26,047 nt of DNA from Chara braunii (GCA_003427395.1 BFEA01000176.1:594911-620957), one strand, 5' to 3'; positions 8,776 through 17,345 are shown, numbered from the stretch's first letter. Made by a program: numbers and translations. Notes: generated by a model not told the origin, from the sequence alone.

Positions 8776-8870
8776 TCCATATTCACACGGGGATTTCTTT
8801 CCAATGTATATGTCCGTGGCGTGTATCTTCTTATGTTCTTGTGGAAGATTTCTTCTCATTTTGCACATTG

Positions 8871-8936
8871 GCAGGCTGCTCAGTTGATGCACACATGAAA
8901 CTATTGAATTGCAGACGTGAGTTCAAATTCAGCGGC
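8871..8936 (+). repeat. tRNA-like SINE head (degenerate)
   Basis: GCTGCTCAGTTGATG resembles box A and, about 30 bases on, GAGTTCAAATTC resembles box B; this spacing is normal for a tRNA promoter. The stems are poor and no anticodon arm is clear. It could be a decayed SINE head or a decayed organellar tRNA. Confidence 0.3.
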
Positions 8937-9485
8937 GACCACAATAAAATAGTTTTAATATACAAAGGATCCGACAGTGTGCTGGTGCCTTGGTCGATGC
9001 CCCCTGATGCTACGCGTCTCTCATGTTCTAAAACAAACACCCTCAATGTCACCCGGGCCGGATAATGCCTAATGCCAGTGCTTGGGGTGGGGCTGGCGCT
9101 GGGCCACGACTTTGCTGTGGCGGGTTGACTTGTTATTTTTAAAGTCGGAAGCGATTGAGAGATGAGAGATGAACTTTCTTCTTTCTCTTTCCAGATATAA
9201 TTGAGTCTAGCGAGTGGGTAAGTAAACAAGATAATACACCGTGGGCCAAATCCAACCATCCCAGCTCTTATCTAGACTAAATCCTTAGCTAATGGGAATT
9301 GAAAATTAACGATGGACAATTTTCACTGGTTCGGAGCAAGCACTTAAAACCTAAATAAATGCTCAGGCAGAAGCATCTACTCCTTACGGAATCTTAGATG
9401 TCAAGGTGTGGGCACTGTGGGTCTCATATTCATAAAATCAACCAAAACACATACTGCAAGAGTATGCCAGAAAATGACAAGTGAT

Positions 9486-9601
9486 GGTTTCGTGCCGGCA
9501 CACGGACAAAAAAGTTCAAGGTGTTTCCAAATTTTCTTGTGACGGTTTCGTGTCGGGACACGAACAAAAAAGTTTAAGGTGTTCCCAAATTTTATTGGTA
9601 G
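9486..9601 (+). repeat. 58-base tandem duplication
   Basis: GGTTTCGTGCCGGCACACGG at 9486 recurs as GGTTTCGTGTCGGGACACGA at 9544. Both are followed by ACAAAAAAGTT and AAGGTGTTYCCAAATTTT. Within each unit, CGTGYCGG and CCGRCACG-like ends form a small palindrome. Confidence 0.9.
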
Positions 9602-9683
9602 AGCTTACTTCCTTACACTTAGAAGCGCAAGTGGAAATTGAACCGGTGAAACATTCAAACATCTTTTCGAGATTGATGTTGCC

Positions 9684-9757
9684 TGTTTAGAAGTGGATTC
9701 GAACCATTGACACAAGGATTTTCAGTCTTTTGCTCTAATCAACTGAGCTACCTCGGT
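9684..9757 (-). tRNA. trnF: tRNA-Phe(GAA), mitochondrial type, degenerate
   Basis: On the minus strand the 74-base cloverleaf can be laid out. It has a GCTC/GAGC D stem with loop AGTTGATTA, a five-pair anticodon stem with one mismatch around CTGAAAA (anticodon GAA, Phe), a variable loop GTGTC, and a T arm AATGG-TTCGAAT-CCACT with one mismatch. The 3' acceptor strand TCTAAAC no longer pairs with the 5' strand ACCGAGG, so the gene is almost certainly dead. The run GACTGAAAATCCTTGTGTCA and GGTTCGAATCCACTTCTAA agree almost exactly with the native mitochondrial trnF of land plants as I recall it, rather than with a nuclear tRNA. No CCA is encoded. A tRNA-derived SINE head is the alternative, but the length and the fully retained anticodon arm favour a mitochondrial insertion. 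Confidence 0.7.
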
Positions 9758-10190
9758 CGACCGCCATTCTATTATAATCTAATTTAATTGCTTTCATTTA
9801 TTGAATTTAATTTCCTATTAATTTCATTACGTATATCACTCTTCACTCGACTCCAACCTTTTTTTTAGTAGTGTGATTGATATATATCTCATTGATACGA
9901 TATATGTGGGACGAAATGTATTCGATCCATATATTAAGATCATATAATCGATACAAATGATAAAGGTAGAGGCGTTCGCAAGAATGTGAGAGCATATTTT
10001 CAGAATGAGCTCATAAATTTTCTACAAGCAATTTCTTATGGAATTCTGGATAAAGTGACTAGTTTCCCCCGTGGACTTCCAAGCAACCTCAGGACACGAA
10101 GTGGGCGAAGCTGAAGGTTAGAGCTCGGCAAAACGACTCCGTAAGTTCGGGAGAAGGACTGCTTTTCTTTGCAAAAAGCCTGGTGGGGTA

Positions 10191-10303
10191 ACATCTTCCC
10201 CCGAACATAACACACCCTGAAATTAAACGTACGACATTTCAATCTATATTTCCGGTCCGGTACACAACCAAGATGAGGGTGCGTTGTGTTCGGGGGAAGA
10301 CGG
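10191..10303. mobile_element. Palindromic MITE, TA-flanked (family 1)
   Basis: The left end CATCTTCCCCCGAACATAAC is mirrored by the right end GTTGTGTTCGGGGGAAGACG. TA dinucleotides at 10189-10190 and 10304-10305 fit a TA target-site duplication, as in Tc1/mariner-type elements. The element is 113 bases long and non-coding. Confidence 0.75.
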
Positions 10304-10339
10304 TAGTACTGCTACGCTACCAGTAACAATTGGTGGCTA

Positions 10340-10444
10340 CTGTCTTCTCCCGAATACAACGTACGATCATTATAGCTGAATTTAGACTGAAAGATACACC
10401 AAATTCAGCTATAATGACCGTACGTTGTATTCAGGGGAAGACTG
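10340..10444. mobile_element. Palindromic MITE, TA-flanked (family 1)
   Basis: The arms of about 45 bases are nearly complementary: CTGTCTTCTCCCGAATACAA and CGTACGATCATTATAGCTGA on the left, with the matching sequence on the right. The loop is only about 15-20 bases. It is flanked by TA at 10338-10339 and 10445-10446. It shares the (C)NGTCTTCNCCCGAA terminus with its neighbours at 10191 and 11105. Confidence 0.85.
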
Positions 10445-10446
10445 TA

Positions 10447-10862
10447 GGGATGAAATTCTTGACACGTGTTACCTCAGCATAACCATTACTTTACGGCTCC
10501 CTGGTCCTAACTGCGGGCCTAAGAGAGAGCTGCACGCCCGACTCCGTGGCCACACCTAAGAGGGACATAGCACTGTTTGATAAAATGAGAACACAATTTA
10601 CTATCTCCTTTTCTCCTTACACAACCCCTATGCGGGACGGGGACTTGAAAAATCTCGAGGGCCCAGACCGGTAGGTAGCACAGTTTCAGGAGGGGTACGG
10701 GTAGCTTAGTGTGGAAAACCGGCTGAATGGCCTGCACGGTAGCCCCAGAAACTGTTAAAAATACATCAGATGCCATCACGACTAAGGTTATCATCACTTT
10801 ACGACTTCTTTGTCCATCCTCAGGGGGCATGTTCACACTAGCACTTTCCTAAAATTAATGTA
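10447..10862. other. Anonymous sequence
   Basis: A minus-strand frame of about 105 codons (10519-10836) has a hydrophobic stretch near its start, but it matches no family I recognise and is within chance length. Confidence 0.35.
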
Positions 10863-10867
10863 TCGGC

Positions 10868-11062
10868 CTGCAATTATGGCTCGACCTGGATGAATCTTAC
10901 TGCGATGACAAACGCAGCTTGGCCCAAGCTGGATAAAAAGTACTGTGTTCACATACAAAGCTTAGTAAATGTATCTGATTGCAATTATGGCCCGACCTGG
11001 ATGAATCATGATAGCATGGTCCCATGCACAGCTTGGCCCGACATGGATGAATCACTGGCATA
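10868..11062 (+). repeat. Direct repeat, 111-base period
   Basis: TGCAATTATGGCTCGACCTG (about 10869) recurs as TGCAATTATGGCCCGACCTG (about 10980), each followed by GATGAATC and later CAGCTTGGCCC. A third partial start (GGCCCGACATGGATGAATCA) is at about 11035. Confidence 0.8.
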
Positions 11063-11104
11063 CCGTGATCTCGTACAGAGTCCCCAGTACTCGAAAAAGT
11101 CCTA

Positions 11105-11298
11105 CCGTCTTCACCCGCGTAGAACGCCCGGTCATTATAGTTGTATTTGATGCATTTTTCAGCCCAGATACGGCCATAATTACCGGGCGTTCTATTCGGG
11201 TCACCCGAATAGAGCGTCCACTCATTATAGCTGTATTTGATGCATTTTTCAGTCCAGATACGACCATAATTACCGGGCGTCTATTCGGGTGAAGATGG
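11105..11298. mobile_element. Tandem dimer of a family-1 MITE
   Basis: Two units about 92 bases apart each contain CATTATAG(T/C)TGTATTTGAT, GCATTTTTCAG and CATAATTACCGGGCG. The outer ends CCGTCTTCACCCG and CGGGTGAAGATGG form the terminal inverted repeat, flanked by TA at 11103-11104 and 11299-11300. At the inner junction (about 11195-11200) the CCGTCTTC cap is missing and only CGGGTCACCCG is present. The pair therefore probably moved, or was duplicated, as one composite. Confidence 0.85.
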
Positions 11299-11490
11299 TA
11301 CTGTGAGTATGTGGGTAGTATGCACTCAGTGTGTAATCCCTTTCCTGTTTCCAAAAATGGACTTAAGACGCTCACCACACCAGTGTCCAAAACTAGTTTT
11401 TCGACGTTTTATGAATACCCACACCAGGTGTGGAGCCTCTTTTTCCCTAATCTTCTTGACATGTGTCAGTGAAGAAGTTTCGACAAGCCT

Positions 11491-11767
11491 TAGGGCCGTT
11501 TCCAACTCGAAACCGCCCGCCTGCGGCAGGCTGAAACTCGAAACCACAAAAGTGAGCTTGTGAAAAGATGTGCGGATTTCGACATCTTTCAACTTGAAGA
11601 CGCGGCCTCAATTCTTCCCCCCCCGCCCACCTTTATCCTGGGTCGTCGACATACTGTGTGGCGAAGGCGGCCATTCTGTCGAAACCGTGAATGTCGAAAA
11701 AATGGTCTGACAGTTTTGAAATTCATAGTTTTCACCGTTTCGACATTGCTGTGGCGAGGGCCTTATA
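11491..11767. mobile_element. Possible PIF/Harbinger-like MITE with weak ends
   Basis: The left end TTAGGGCCGTTTCCAACTCG and the right end reading (minus) TAAGGCCCTCGCCACAGCAA both start with a TWA plus GGGCC/GGCCC-like terminus. Internally, TGTCGAAACCGTGAATGTCG near 11678 is mirrored by CACCGTTTCGACATTG at about 11731. The same left end (CCTTAGGGCCGTTTC) recurs at 17304. The pairing of these two ends as one element is inference. Confidence 0.4.
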
Positions 11768-11795
11768 GTGGCTTGGGTGAGGATTATGTCATTTA

Positions 11796-11962
11796 CGGCC
11801 AGATCCCATTGGCAAAGAGGACTGGAAGAAGTGTCTGAATCTGGACCATGTTCCACGCAGAGGTGCAGAAAAGTAGATCAATCACAATGTTTTGCACCTG
11901 TCCACAAACACGTTCACATTCAGACACTTCATACAATCCTCTTTGCCAGTGGGATCTCGCCC
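11796..11962. mobile_element. TTA-flanked MITE, PIF/Harbinger-like (family 2)
   Basis: The left arm GGCCAGATCCCATTGGCAAA, then GAGGACTGGAAGAAGTGTCT, is mirrored on the right by AGACACTTCATACAATCCTC, then TTTGCCAGTGGGATCTCGCC. TTA occurs immediately outside both ends (11793-11795 and 11963-11965). A TTA/TAA duplication with a GGSC terminus is characteristic of PIF/Harbinger and Tourist-type elements. The element is 167 bases long and non-coding. Confidence 0.8.
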
Positions 11963-11965
11963 TTA

Positions 11966-12330
11966 GCGTGTCCCCTCCCCTAACCCCCCCCCACAAACAT
12001 AACGGAGCCTAATGATGATGCATACACGTTATGCTTCTGGTCCTGTACAGTCATAATCGTGGGAAAACGGTAGGAGGCCACAATTTCAGTCAATGACATT
12101 TACATTTACAAAAGTTATGGGCCTCTAATGTATCCACCACAGAATGTGTAACATGGGGAGTGAATCTTGAACCATCAGTCCCTTTCCCTGCTTGACATTT
12201 AAGACGCGCCGGGTAATGCAGTAGTAGCCAGCCGCCGTTGATAAATCGAATCGGCGGCCGATTTCTCATTTCGAGCCTCGGACGCGGCCCGCGGCCGACA
12301 TATGGGGAAAATATTGGCGGTTTGAGCTAG
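11966..12330. other. Anonymous sequence with a GC-rich palindrome
   Basis: No gene is seen. GAATCGGCGGCCGATTTC at about 12249 is a short palindrome. The segment ends at the MITE at 12336. Confidence 0.4.
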
Positions 12331-12335
12331 AATAT

Positions 12336-12457
12336 GGGCCTCGCCACACCACTCTCGAAATGTGAAAAAGACAAAAGTTTGGCAGGTGCATCTGGCCATG
12401 TTGTAGCGGGAAGTTCATTCTCATTTGGCACATGTCGACAGTGGTGTGGCCATGCCC
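12336..12457. mobile_element. MITE with GGGCCTCGCCACAC terminus (family 3)
   Basis: The left end GGGCCTCGCCACACCACTCT, then CGAAATGTG, is mirrored by the right end CACATGTCGACAGTGGTGTG, then GCCATGCCC. TAT lies directly outside both ends (12333-12335 and 12458-12460), close to the TWA duplication of PIF/Harbinger elements. Related ends occur at 14901, 15000, 17287 and 23729. The element is 122 bases long and sits just upstream of the surviving LINE coding segment. Confidence 0.8.
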
Positions 12458-12499
12458 TATCTATAAAGATGATAGTGCACAAAATGTTCGTCCTTTTGA

Positions 12500-13227
12500 G
12501 AGTTGGAGAGCGAAAGAAGGAAGCCCGAGACAATCGAGCACCCTTTTCTGCAGTGCCCCTCATCAGTATTATTGTGGCGATGGTGGGACAGGATATGGCG
12601 GCAGACAGTTCCCGGTACCGTTTGGCCATGGGACTGGAGGGCACTGCTAACTGGCCACTGGCCACAGTGCCCAGACGACTTGCTGACGGGAAACCTCTTC
12701 CGGTTGGGCAGACAAACTGTTCTTCTTTGGGTGATTTGGCGGAGAGATGCTTCTCAGATGCATCCTGGAAATCAAGGCCCGTGCACAGGTGGAGAAGGGG
12801 GGGAGGTAACAAAGGTGGTTGCTAGTTAGGCAATTGACACATGCAGAGAATCTGGTCACAAACCAGTGGCAGGCAGCCAGACAGTGAATGAGCTTTGTGC
12901 ACTCCCAGAAAGGACATTGCTAAGATTATCACACGCCTCTGCGAAGAATGGCTAGGGGGGAGAAGGGCGGTATGGATGGCGTATGTATCCTGGTCGGGAG
13001 ATGACCCCCACGGAGAGGGAGGGGAGGCAGCAGGAGAAATGCCCAGAGACTACAAGCTGTCCTTTCGGGACTGGACTGCAATAGATGCTGGCACCCCCCT
13101 GAGACCGGCAATAGACTTCCCAGATCCCTTCCCCCCCACCAGTTATGACTTGGCAAAGTGCCTCCCAGCGGTTAAAATGCCCCTTCCGGCACGATGCTTT
13201 CCCGATTGTTACTTAGTACGGTTCTGA
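12500..13227 (+). pseudogene. LINE ORF2 C-terminal remnant (zf-RVT region and tail)
   Basis: From 12503 the translation contains PETIEHPFLQCPSS, then VLLWRWW and farther on TVLLWVIWRRDA. The E-T-I-E-H-x-F-L-x-C-P-x-x-x-x-L-W pattern is the zf-RVT domain found after the reverse transcriptase of L1-like LINEs, with His and Cys zinc ligands visible. This frame stops at 12827 (TAG) but continues sensibly (VAGSQTVNELCA) until about 12900. After a frame change the rest (12895-13227) reads KDIAKIITRLCEEW, AVWMAYVSWSGDD, LSFRDWTAIDAGTPLRPAID and ends PARCFPDCYLVRF at a stop. The coding region is therefore broken by at least one stop and one frameshift. Reverse transcriptase and endonuclease domains are missing upstream, as expected of a 5'-truncated insertion that then decayed. 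The assignment of the C-terminal tail to the same ORF rests on adjacency and strand. Confidence 0.7.
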
Positions 13228-13868
13228 AGGGACCCTGAGCCCAGTTCTCAGCCTCTGTGTTTTCCTAAGGCGACCACCTTCAAGAGAGTCTGACTTGTTT
13301 TTCTACAATCGTGTTTCTCAGGAGAGACGCTGGGCATGGTTCCCAGCACACAATCACATGAGGACAGTATCATAATGAGGATAGCATGCGGTTAGGAGGA
13401 AAATGCCCCAGAGACGGGGAATTTTCAGGTGGGCAAGGGAATGGAAGGAAAACTCACTGGTGCCCCCTGGTGGCTCTTTCCAATGCACGGCCAGGCCACA
13501 GATTAGGAAAGAAAGGGAAGGGTTAAGGGAAGTTAGGGCTGATATGAGACGCTGGACCCGGTTTCCAGCACAATGGTTCTGTCCTGATGTTAAAAAAAGA
13601 CTTGTTTAAACCATCAGTACTTGGCGCAGCTATCGATTCCGAGCCTGGAATGCCCCCCTGCGCGCCAATTTTTGCCGAAGCGCCAGGGTACCGTTTCAAA
13701 ATGTTTTTGGCTGGTGCTTCCAGCCATTGTGGTCCGGTACCCCGAAGCCCTAAAGGTGCGGCGCGTTAACGGGAAAGCGCCGCGACCGATAGCTGGGCCA
13801 AGTACGCTGGACCCGATTTCCAGCAGGTGCTGCTCCCCACCGATAGACGGAGCCTCCTCGGGAAAAAA
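13228..13868 (+). mobile_element. LINE 3' UTR with three hairpins and A-run
   Basis: After the last LINE stop, the plus strand carries three similar hairpins in the same orientation. The first is ACGCTGGGC/CCCAGC at 13326-13347, the second ACGCTGGACC/TTTCCAGCA at 13548-13570, and the third ACGCTGGACC/TTTCCAGCAGG at 13804-13825. The last is followed by the second family hairpin, GCTCC/GGAGC around CACCGATAGAC (13830-13851), then CCTCCTCGGGAAAAAA where the gap begins. The order hairpins, GCTCC/GGAGC stem, A-run repeats what is seen at 16913-17017 and 19060-19212. The A-run is cut off by the gap. Confidence 0.6.
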
Positions 13869-14188
13869 NNNNNNNNNNNNNNNNNNNNNNNNNNNNNNNN
13901 NNNNNNNNNNNNNNNNNNNNNNNNNNNNNNNNNNNNNNNNNNNNNNNNNNNNNNNNNNNNNNNNNNNNNNNNNNNNNNNNNNNNNNNNNNNNNNNNNNNN
14001 NNNNNNNNNNNNNNNNNNNNNNNNNNNNNNNNNNNNNNNNNNNNNNNNNNNNNNNNNNNNNNNNNNNNNNNNNNNNNNNNNNNNNNNNNNNNNNNNNNNN
14101 NNNNNNNNNNNNNNNNNNNNNNNNNNNNNNNNNNNNNNNNNNNNNNNNNNNNNNNNNNNNNNNNNNNNNNNNNNNNNNNNNNNNNNNN
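13869..14188. other. Assembly gap (320 N)
   Basis: Unknown bases. Open frames that run through it have no meaning. The gap begins right after what looks like the start of a poly-A, a common place for assembly breaks. Confidence 1.
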
Positions 14189-14640
14189 GTATTTCAGGGG
14201 TTGAGGGTCGGGGGTTGGGGGGGGTATGGTGAGGGTGTTAGTGGTGGGGTTTCAGCACGGGCTTCAGCAGACATTGACAACAACGTACCTGGCTTTCTGC
14301 AAACGTTGACGTTCTGCCCAAGAACTTTGAAGAGGGGGGTGGGGGTGTTAGTGGCAGGGTAGGGACGGTACTTCCCACCAAGAACTTTGAAAAGGGGGGT
14401 AGGGGTCGTAGTGTTAGGGGGTGCTTCGTCCAAGTTGCCCTCGATACTGGTAGGGCGATGGTCCTGAGTGCTGGTCACTCTGGGGTGTTAGTGGCAGGGT
14501 AGGGACGGTGCTTCCCACCCAAAAACTTTGAAAAGAAGGGTGGGGGTTGTAGTGTTAGGGGTGCCGTCACTGCTGTCTGGTGACTGCCCTCGATACTGGT
14601 ACGGCGATGGTCCTGACACTGAGGTAGGATAGTAGGGATA
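14189..14640 (+). repeat. G-rich tandem repeat, 140-base period
   Basis: TGTTAGTGGCAGGGTAGGGA at 14346 recurs at 14486. Each is followed by CGGTRCTTCCCACC, AACTTTGAAAAG with a G-run, GTAGTGTTAGGGG, and CCTCGATACTGGTA with GGCGATGGTCCTGA. Shorter copies of the AAGAACTTTGAA part start at about 14319. The many G-runs could form quadruplexes. Confidence 0.85.
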
Positions 14641-14794
14641 GGGGGTGCGCTGGGAGCATTAACATGGGGAAGGGTAGGGAAGGTGGCCTATCCTGTCAGG
14701 ACAACCACCGGCTGCCGCTGCCAGCAATCACTGTGGGTCTAGTCCTTGGCCTCAACAACACCATGGGCTAAAAAAAAAATGCGCTACAGCCAAC

Positions 14795-14878
14795 CGGGGG
14801 GCAACCGGCCCAGTCGACCGGCCGGTAGGACCGGTCCGGGTCCGGTTGGGGGAGGACCCCCCGGTCCTACCGGGTTTT
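14795..14878. repeat. GC-rich inverted repeat
   Basis: CCGGTAGGACCGG at about 14821 is mirrored by CCGGTCCTACCGG at about 14860, with the related GGACCGGTCCGG in the loop. Stem length is 13. It is possibly a small foldback element. Confidence 0.75.
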
Positions 14879-14900
14879 CAGCACTGGTCTTTTGTGCATT

Positions 14901-15020
14901 TCCGGAGTAGTGGAGCGACGCCCATACTTTTGAAAGAAAACCCCACTTCGCCACGCAGACTTTCGAAACAGCTAGGGCTTTTGATATGCACATTATAGGG
15001 CCACACTCCACTACTCTCGC
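14901..15020. mobile_element. Family-3 MITE ends in outward orientation
   Basis: GGAGTAGTGGAGCGACGCCC at about 14904 and GGGCCACACTCCACTACTCT at about 14999 are inverted copies related to the GGGCCTCGCCACACTACTCT end. A further related phrase (CTTCGCCACGCAGACTTTCG) lies between them. They face the opposite way from an intact element, so they are probably the right end of one element and the left end of another. Confidence 0.5.
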
Positions 15021-15370
15021 CTTGTCGATTCATCCGATGATGATGATCCAATAGTAGTGCCCTTGGTTTATCTTTTTCACGTTGCAATCCTTGTTATTCA
15101 CATGATATTTTTTTCTTTTTAACATCTTCTTACTGTTGTTCTGATTCGCATCTTCCTGATCTACGGTCTGAGCGGTTTTCTGAACTCTATGTTCGGGAAA
15201 TCAGTGTCGAAAGTCCAGATGGACATCACAAAGCATTTTCTCCTATTTGAATTTTTCAAGACATCCAACCCTTAGTTGATCTGGCGATTTCTTCTTCCCA
15301 ATCTTACTTGTAGCTCGATGGATTTTTTATATTTGATCTGAGCGATTTTCTTACCGTGATTACTAAGTGA
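15021..15370. other. Anonymous AT-rich sequence
   Basis: No gene is recognised. It follows the minus-strand Pro/Ser-rich element on that element's 3' side, as a similar AT-rich stretch follows the plus copy at 20450-20870, so it may belong to the same element. Confidence 0.35.
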
Positions 15371-16850
15371 CCTCATCTCAAAATTTCACGCCTTAAATAG
15401 ATAATACAGATCTGATTTTCGATGAAAAGATCTACGACTGTGGTGTGCCTTTTTTGATTGCCTAGGGGGGAAACTAGAATGGGAGGATGGAATGATTGAA
15501 AGGGGACTTTCAACAGATGGGAGATGTCGATTAAGGTGAGTAGGTCAGGAGGACGATGCTGGGACGACATGGACCGGTGCTGGAGCTGTGCTCTGTGACC
15601 CGGGGGGAGCTTGAGGTCCATGGAGTTATGCCGAGGGTGGAAGGCATAACCAGATCGTCCAACGTAGTGGGCACCGGGTTGTGGACCCTGTAACCTCTTT
15701 AGGGGTTTGCCGCTAAAGGAATTGTTGAGGGAGGAAGGCACTTCCTGTCCGTCAGAACTAGGTTGGTCGGTACTGGGGTGGGTTGTGGTGCCCTGTTACC
15801 CTAGCAGAGGGGGGTATGAGACCAGGTGAGTTCTGGTACGAGGACTGAAAGCCGGGATTGGCGGTCCGCTTGTTGAGAGGGGATTTTATGATAGTTGGTA
15901 TTAATTTTTAGTTTTGACCCCCCGTCTTTCTGGATTGTACCCTGTTTGGCCGTTCGGGGGGACTTGAGAACGTTTAGGATTCTGGGGCTTCTATCATCTT
16001 TTCCGAGGCTGCCTTGAAGTTGCTATGCTCAGCGATCTGCGGCTGTTCGATGCCAGAACGACGCTGGCCGGTGCTGGGGTGTTGCCCTGTAACCTGTTGA
16101 CGCAGGAGCATGAGGCCTGGTAGAGAGATCTGGGGATGCTTTGGGGTGGGCATCTCACGGGGCAACCAAGGTTTGCTGCTGGGATGACGCTGGCCGGAGC
16201 TGGGGCGAGTTGTGTTGCCCTGTAACCCAGTAGGAAGTGGGGGCGTGAGGCCTGGAAGAGCTCAGCAGGGAGTAAGACAACTTTGAGGAACGTGGGAAAG
16301 GATTTGGCAAGGAGGTCGAGTTTTTTGGATTTTCTTTTAGGGCCCCGGCGGTCTATCCTAAAAAAGAAACGAGGTGAGTGGGAGAAGAAGCCGGTGGGAT
16401 ATCATGCGTCCTACTAGTGATGGGGCTAGCTGGTAGGATTGGATTAGGGTATAGCAGCAGTAGAGATGGTGGCTCTGCTGCAGTAAGTCTTGCCGGAGTG
16501 AGGAACAAAGGATTGATGGAGGGGGGGGTTTCGAGTTGGAGTTTGAGTCCTGTTGATTTTTGAAGTCTGTCGTAGTCATCTCCTAAAGTAGCTCCAACTT
16601 TTTGAGCTAAAACAGAACGAGGGGGAGTGGGGAAGGAGATGGTGGGATATCACGCGTCCTACTAGTGAGGGGGCTAGCTGGTAGGATGGGAATAGGGCAT
16701 AGCAGCAGCGGAGATGGTGGCTCTGCTGCAGTAAGTCTTGCCGGAGTAAGGTAGAGTGGATGGATGGGGAGGGTTTCTGAGCAGTTTTCTGAATTCTGTT
16801 TATATTCTGAAGTTTGTCGTAGTCATTTTCTAAGTGGCTTCGTTTTTTCT
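15371..16850 (-). mobile_element. Pro/Ser-rich element relic, minus copy
   Basis: Read on the minus strand, this region is a diverged copy of 19390-20450. Shared blocks, in the same order, include ACTCCGGCAAGACTTACTG, CCTACCAGCTAGCCCC, AGGCCTCATGCTCCTGCGTC, GGTTACAGGGCAACACCCCA, GGAAGTGCCTTCCTCCCTC and GATCTGGTTATGCCTTC. The shared frame is rich in Pro, Ser, Thr and Gln (for example GYRATPQHRPASFWHR), like a gag or ORF1-type low-complexity protein, but is broken by stops and shifts. No nucleic-acid-binding knuckle, protease or polymerase motif was seen. A block of about 250 bases is duplicated in tandem at 16380-16850. Element class is unknown. Confidence 0.6.
16380..16850 (-). repeat. Tandem duplication inside the minus copy, about 250-base period
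   Basis: GGGATATCATGCGTCCTACT at about 16396 and GGGATATCACGCGTCCTACT at about 16646 begin two units. Both continue GGTAGGAT, GGTGGCTCTGCTGCAGTAAG and TCTTGCCGGAGT. The plus copy at 19400 has only one such unit. Confidence 0.85.
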
Positions 16851-16912
16851 GAGCCAAAGCCGGGTAATGGCCCCGGTATCTTAATCTTCAAAAACATCTG
16901 TACATTTCCATA

Positions 16913-16972
16913 GGGGACACTGGGCAAGGTCCCCAGCTTCCGCTGTTCCCCCCAAATAGATTGGAGCATGTT

Positions 16973-17017
<45 letters not shown>
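16913..17017 (+). repeat. Retroelement 3'-tail with 44-base poly-A
   Basis: GGGGACACTGGGC/GTCCCCAGC forms the first hairpin. It is followed by TTCCGCTGTTCC, CCCCAAATAGATTGGAGCAT as the second hairpin, then GTTC and 44 A. This is the most complete single tail in the window, together with the one at 19060-19212. Confidence 0.75.
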
Positions 17018-17022
<5 letters not shown>

Positions 17023-17089
17023 AAAAAAAAAAGAGTAGTCGGGCCAGGCCCCAGTAATTCCCCCTTTTTTTTTCTTTTTTTTTCCCCCG

Positions 17090-17345
17090 CTAATCGGCCA
17101 TCTCGAGAGGCCCTTTCCAAAAGGCCACTCACGGTCTTTTGAAGTTTGAAGAAACACTCGTGACAAGCCGAGGATCTTACCCTTTCAAAACTACTTTCGA
17201 TGCCCGCGTCTCTAACAGACTGACACCTTTTGAAAGTTTTTCGAAAGGACTTGTTTCCAAAGCCTCTGTGTGGCGAGCCCCTTAGGCTTAGGGCCTACTC
17301 ACACAAGCCTTAGGGCCGTTTCTGGCAAAATCCCAGCTAGTCACA
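17090..17345. mobile_element. Fragments of family-3 and TTAGGGCC MITE ends
   Basis: A right end CTCTGTGTGGCGAGCCCC followed by TTA lies at about 17268-17288, and a left end CCTTAGGGCCGTTTC starts at about 17304, facing away. The partners are not clear. Internal phrases with TTTCGAAAG and TTTTGAAAG are shared in style with the family at 14930 and 11680. Confidence 0.4.

Larger units (their letters stand above)
9100..10035 (-). other. AT-rich segment, probable nuclear mitochondrial insertion
   Basis: The composition is clearly AT-richer than neighbouring DNA, most strongly at 9770-10030. The segment includes a mitochondrial-type tRNA-Phe relic (9684-9757) and a 58-base tandem duplication. No protein signature was recognised. 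The borders are guesses: the right edge is placed before the MITE cluster at 10191, and the left edge is uncertain. The mitochondrial origin of the whole segment is inferred from the tRNA alone. Confidence 0.4.

Noticed and set aside
10519-10836. Minus-strand frame of 105 codons with a hydrophobic stretch
   Set aside because: No family resemblance and no supporting signals; it lies between MITEs and is within chance length.
12327-12812. Minus-strand frame of 161 codons
   Set aside because: It is antisense to the LINE remnant and the adjoining MITE; the plus strand carries the recognisable zf-RVT motif.
13326-13347. GGCATGGTTCCCAGC recalls the start of HDV-like ribozymes
   Set aside because: Other copies of the hairpin change exactly these bases while keeping the stem, and the nested double pseudoknot partners are not visible.
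13459-13474. GTGCCCCCTGGTGGC resembles the animal CTCF core motif
   Set aside because: CTCF is an animal protein and the other clues point to the green lineage; one short match in 26 kb can be chance.
13621-14232. Plus-strand frame of about 200 codons
   Set aside because: More than half of it is the run of N in the assembly gap.
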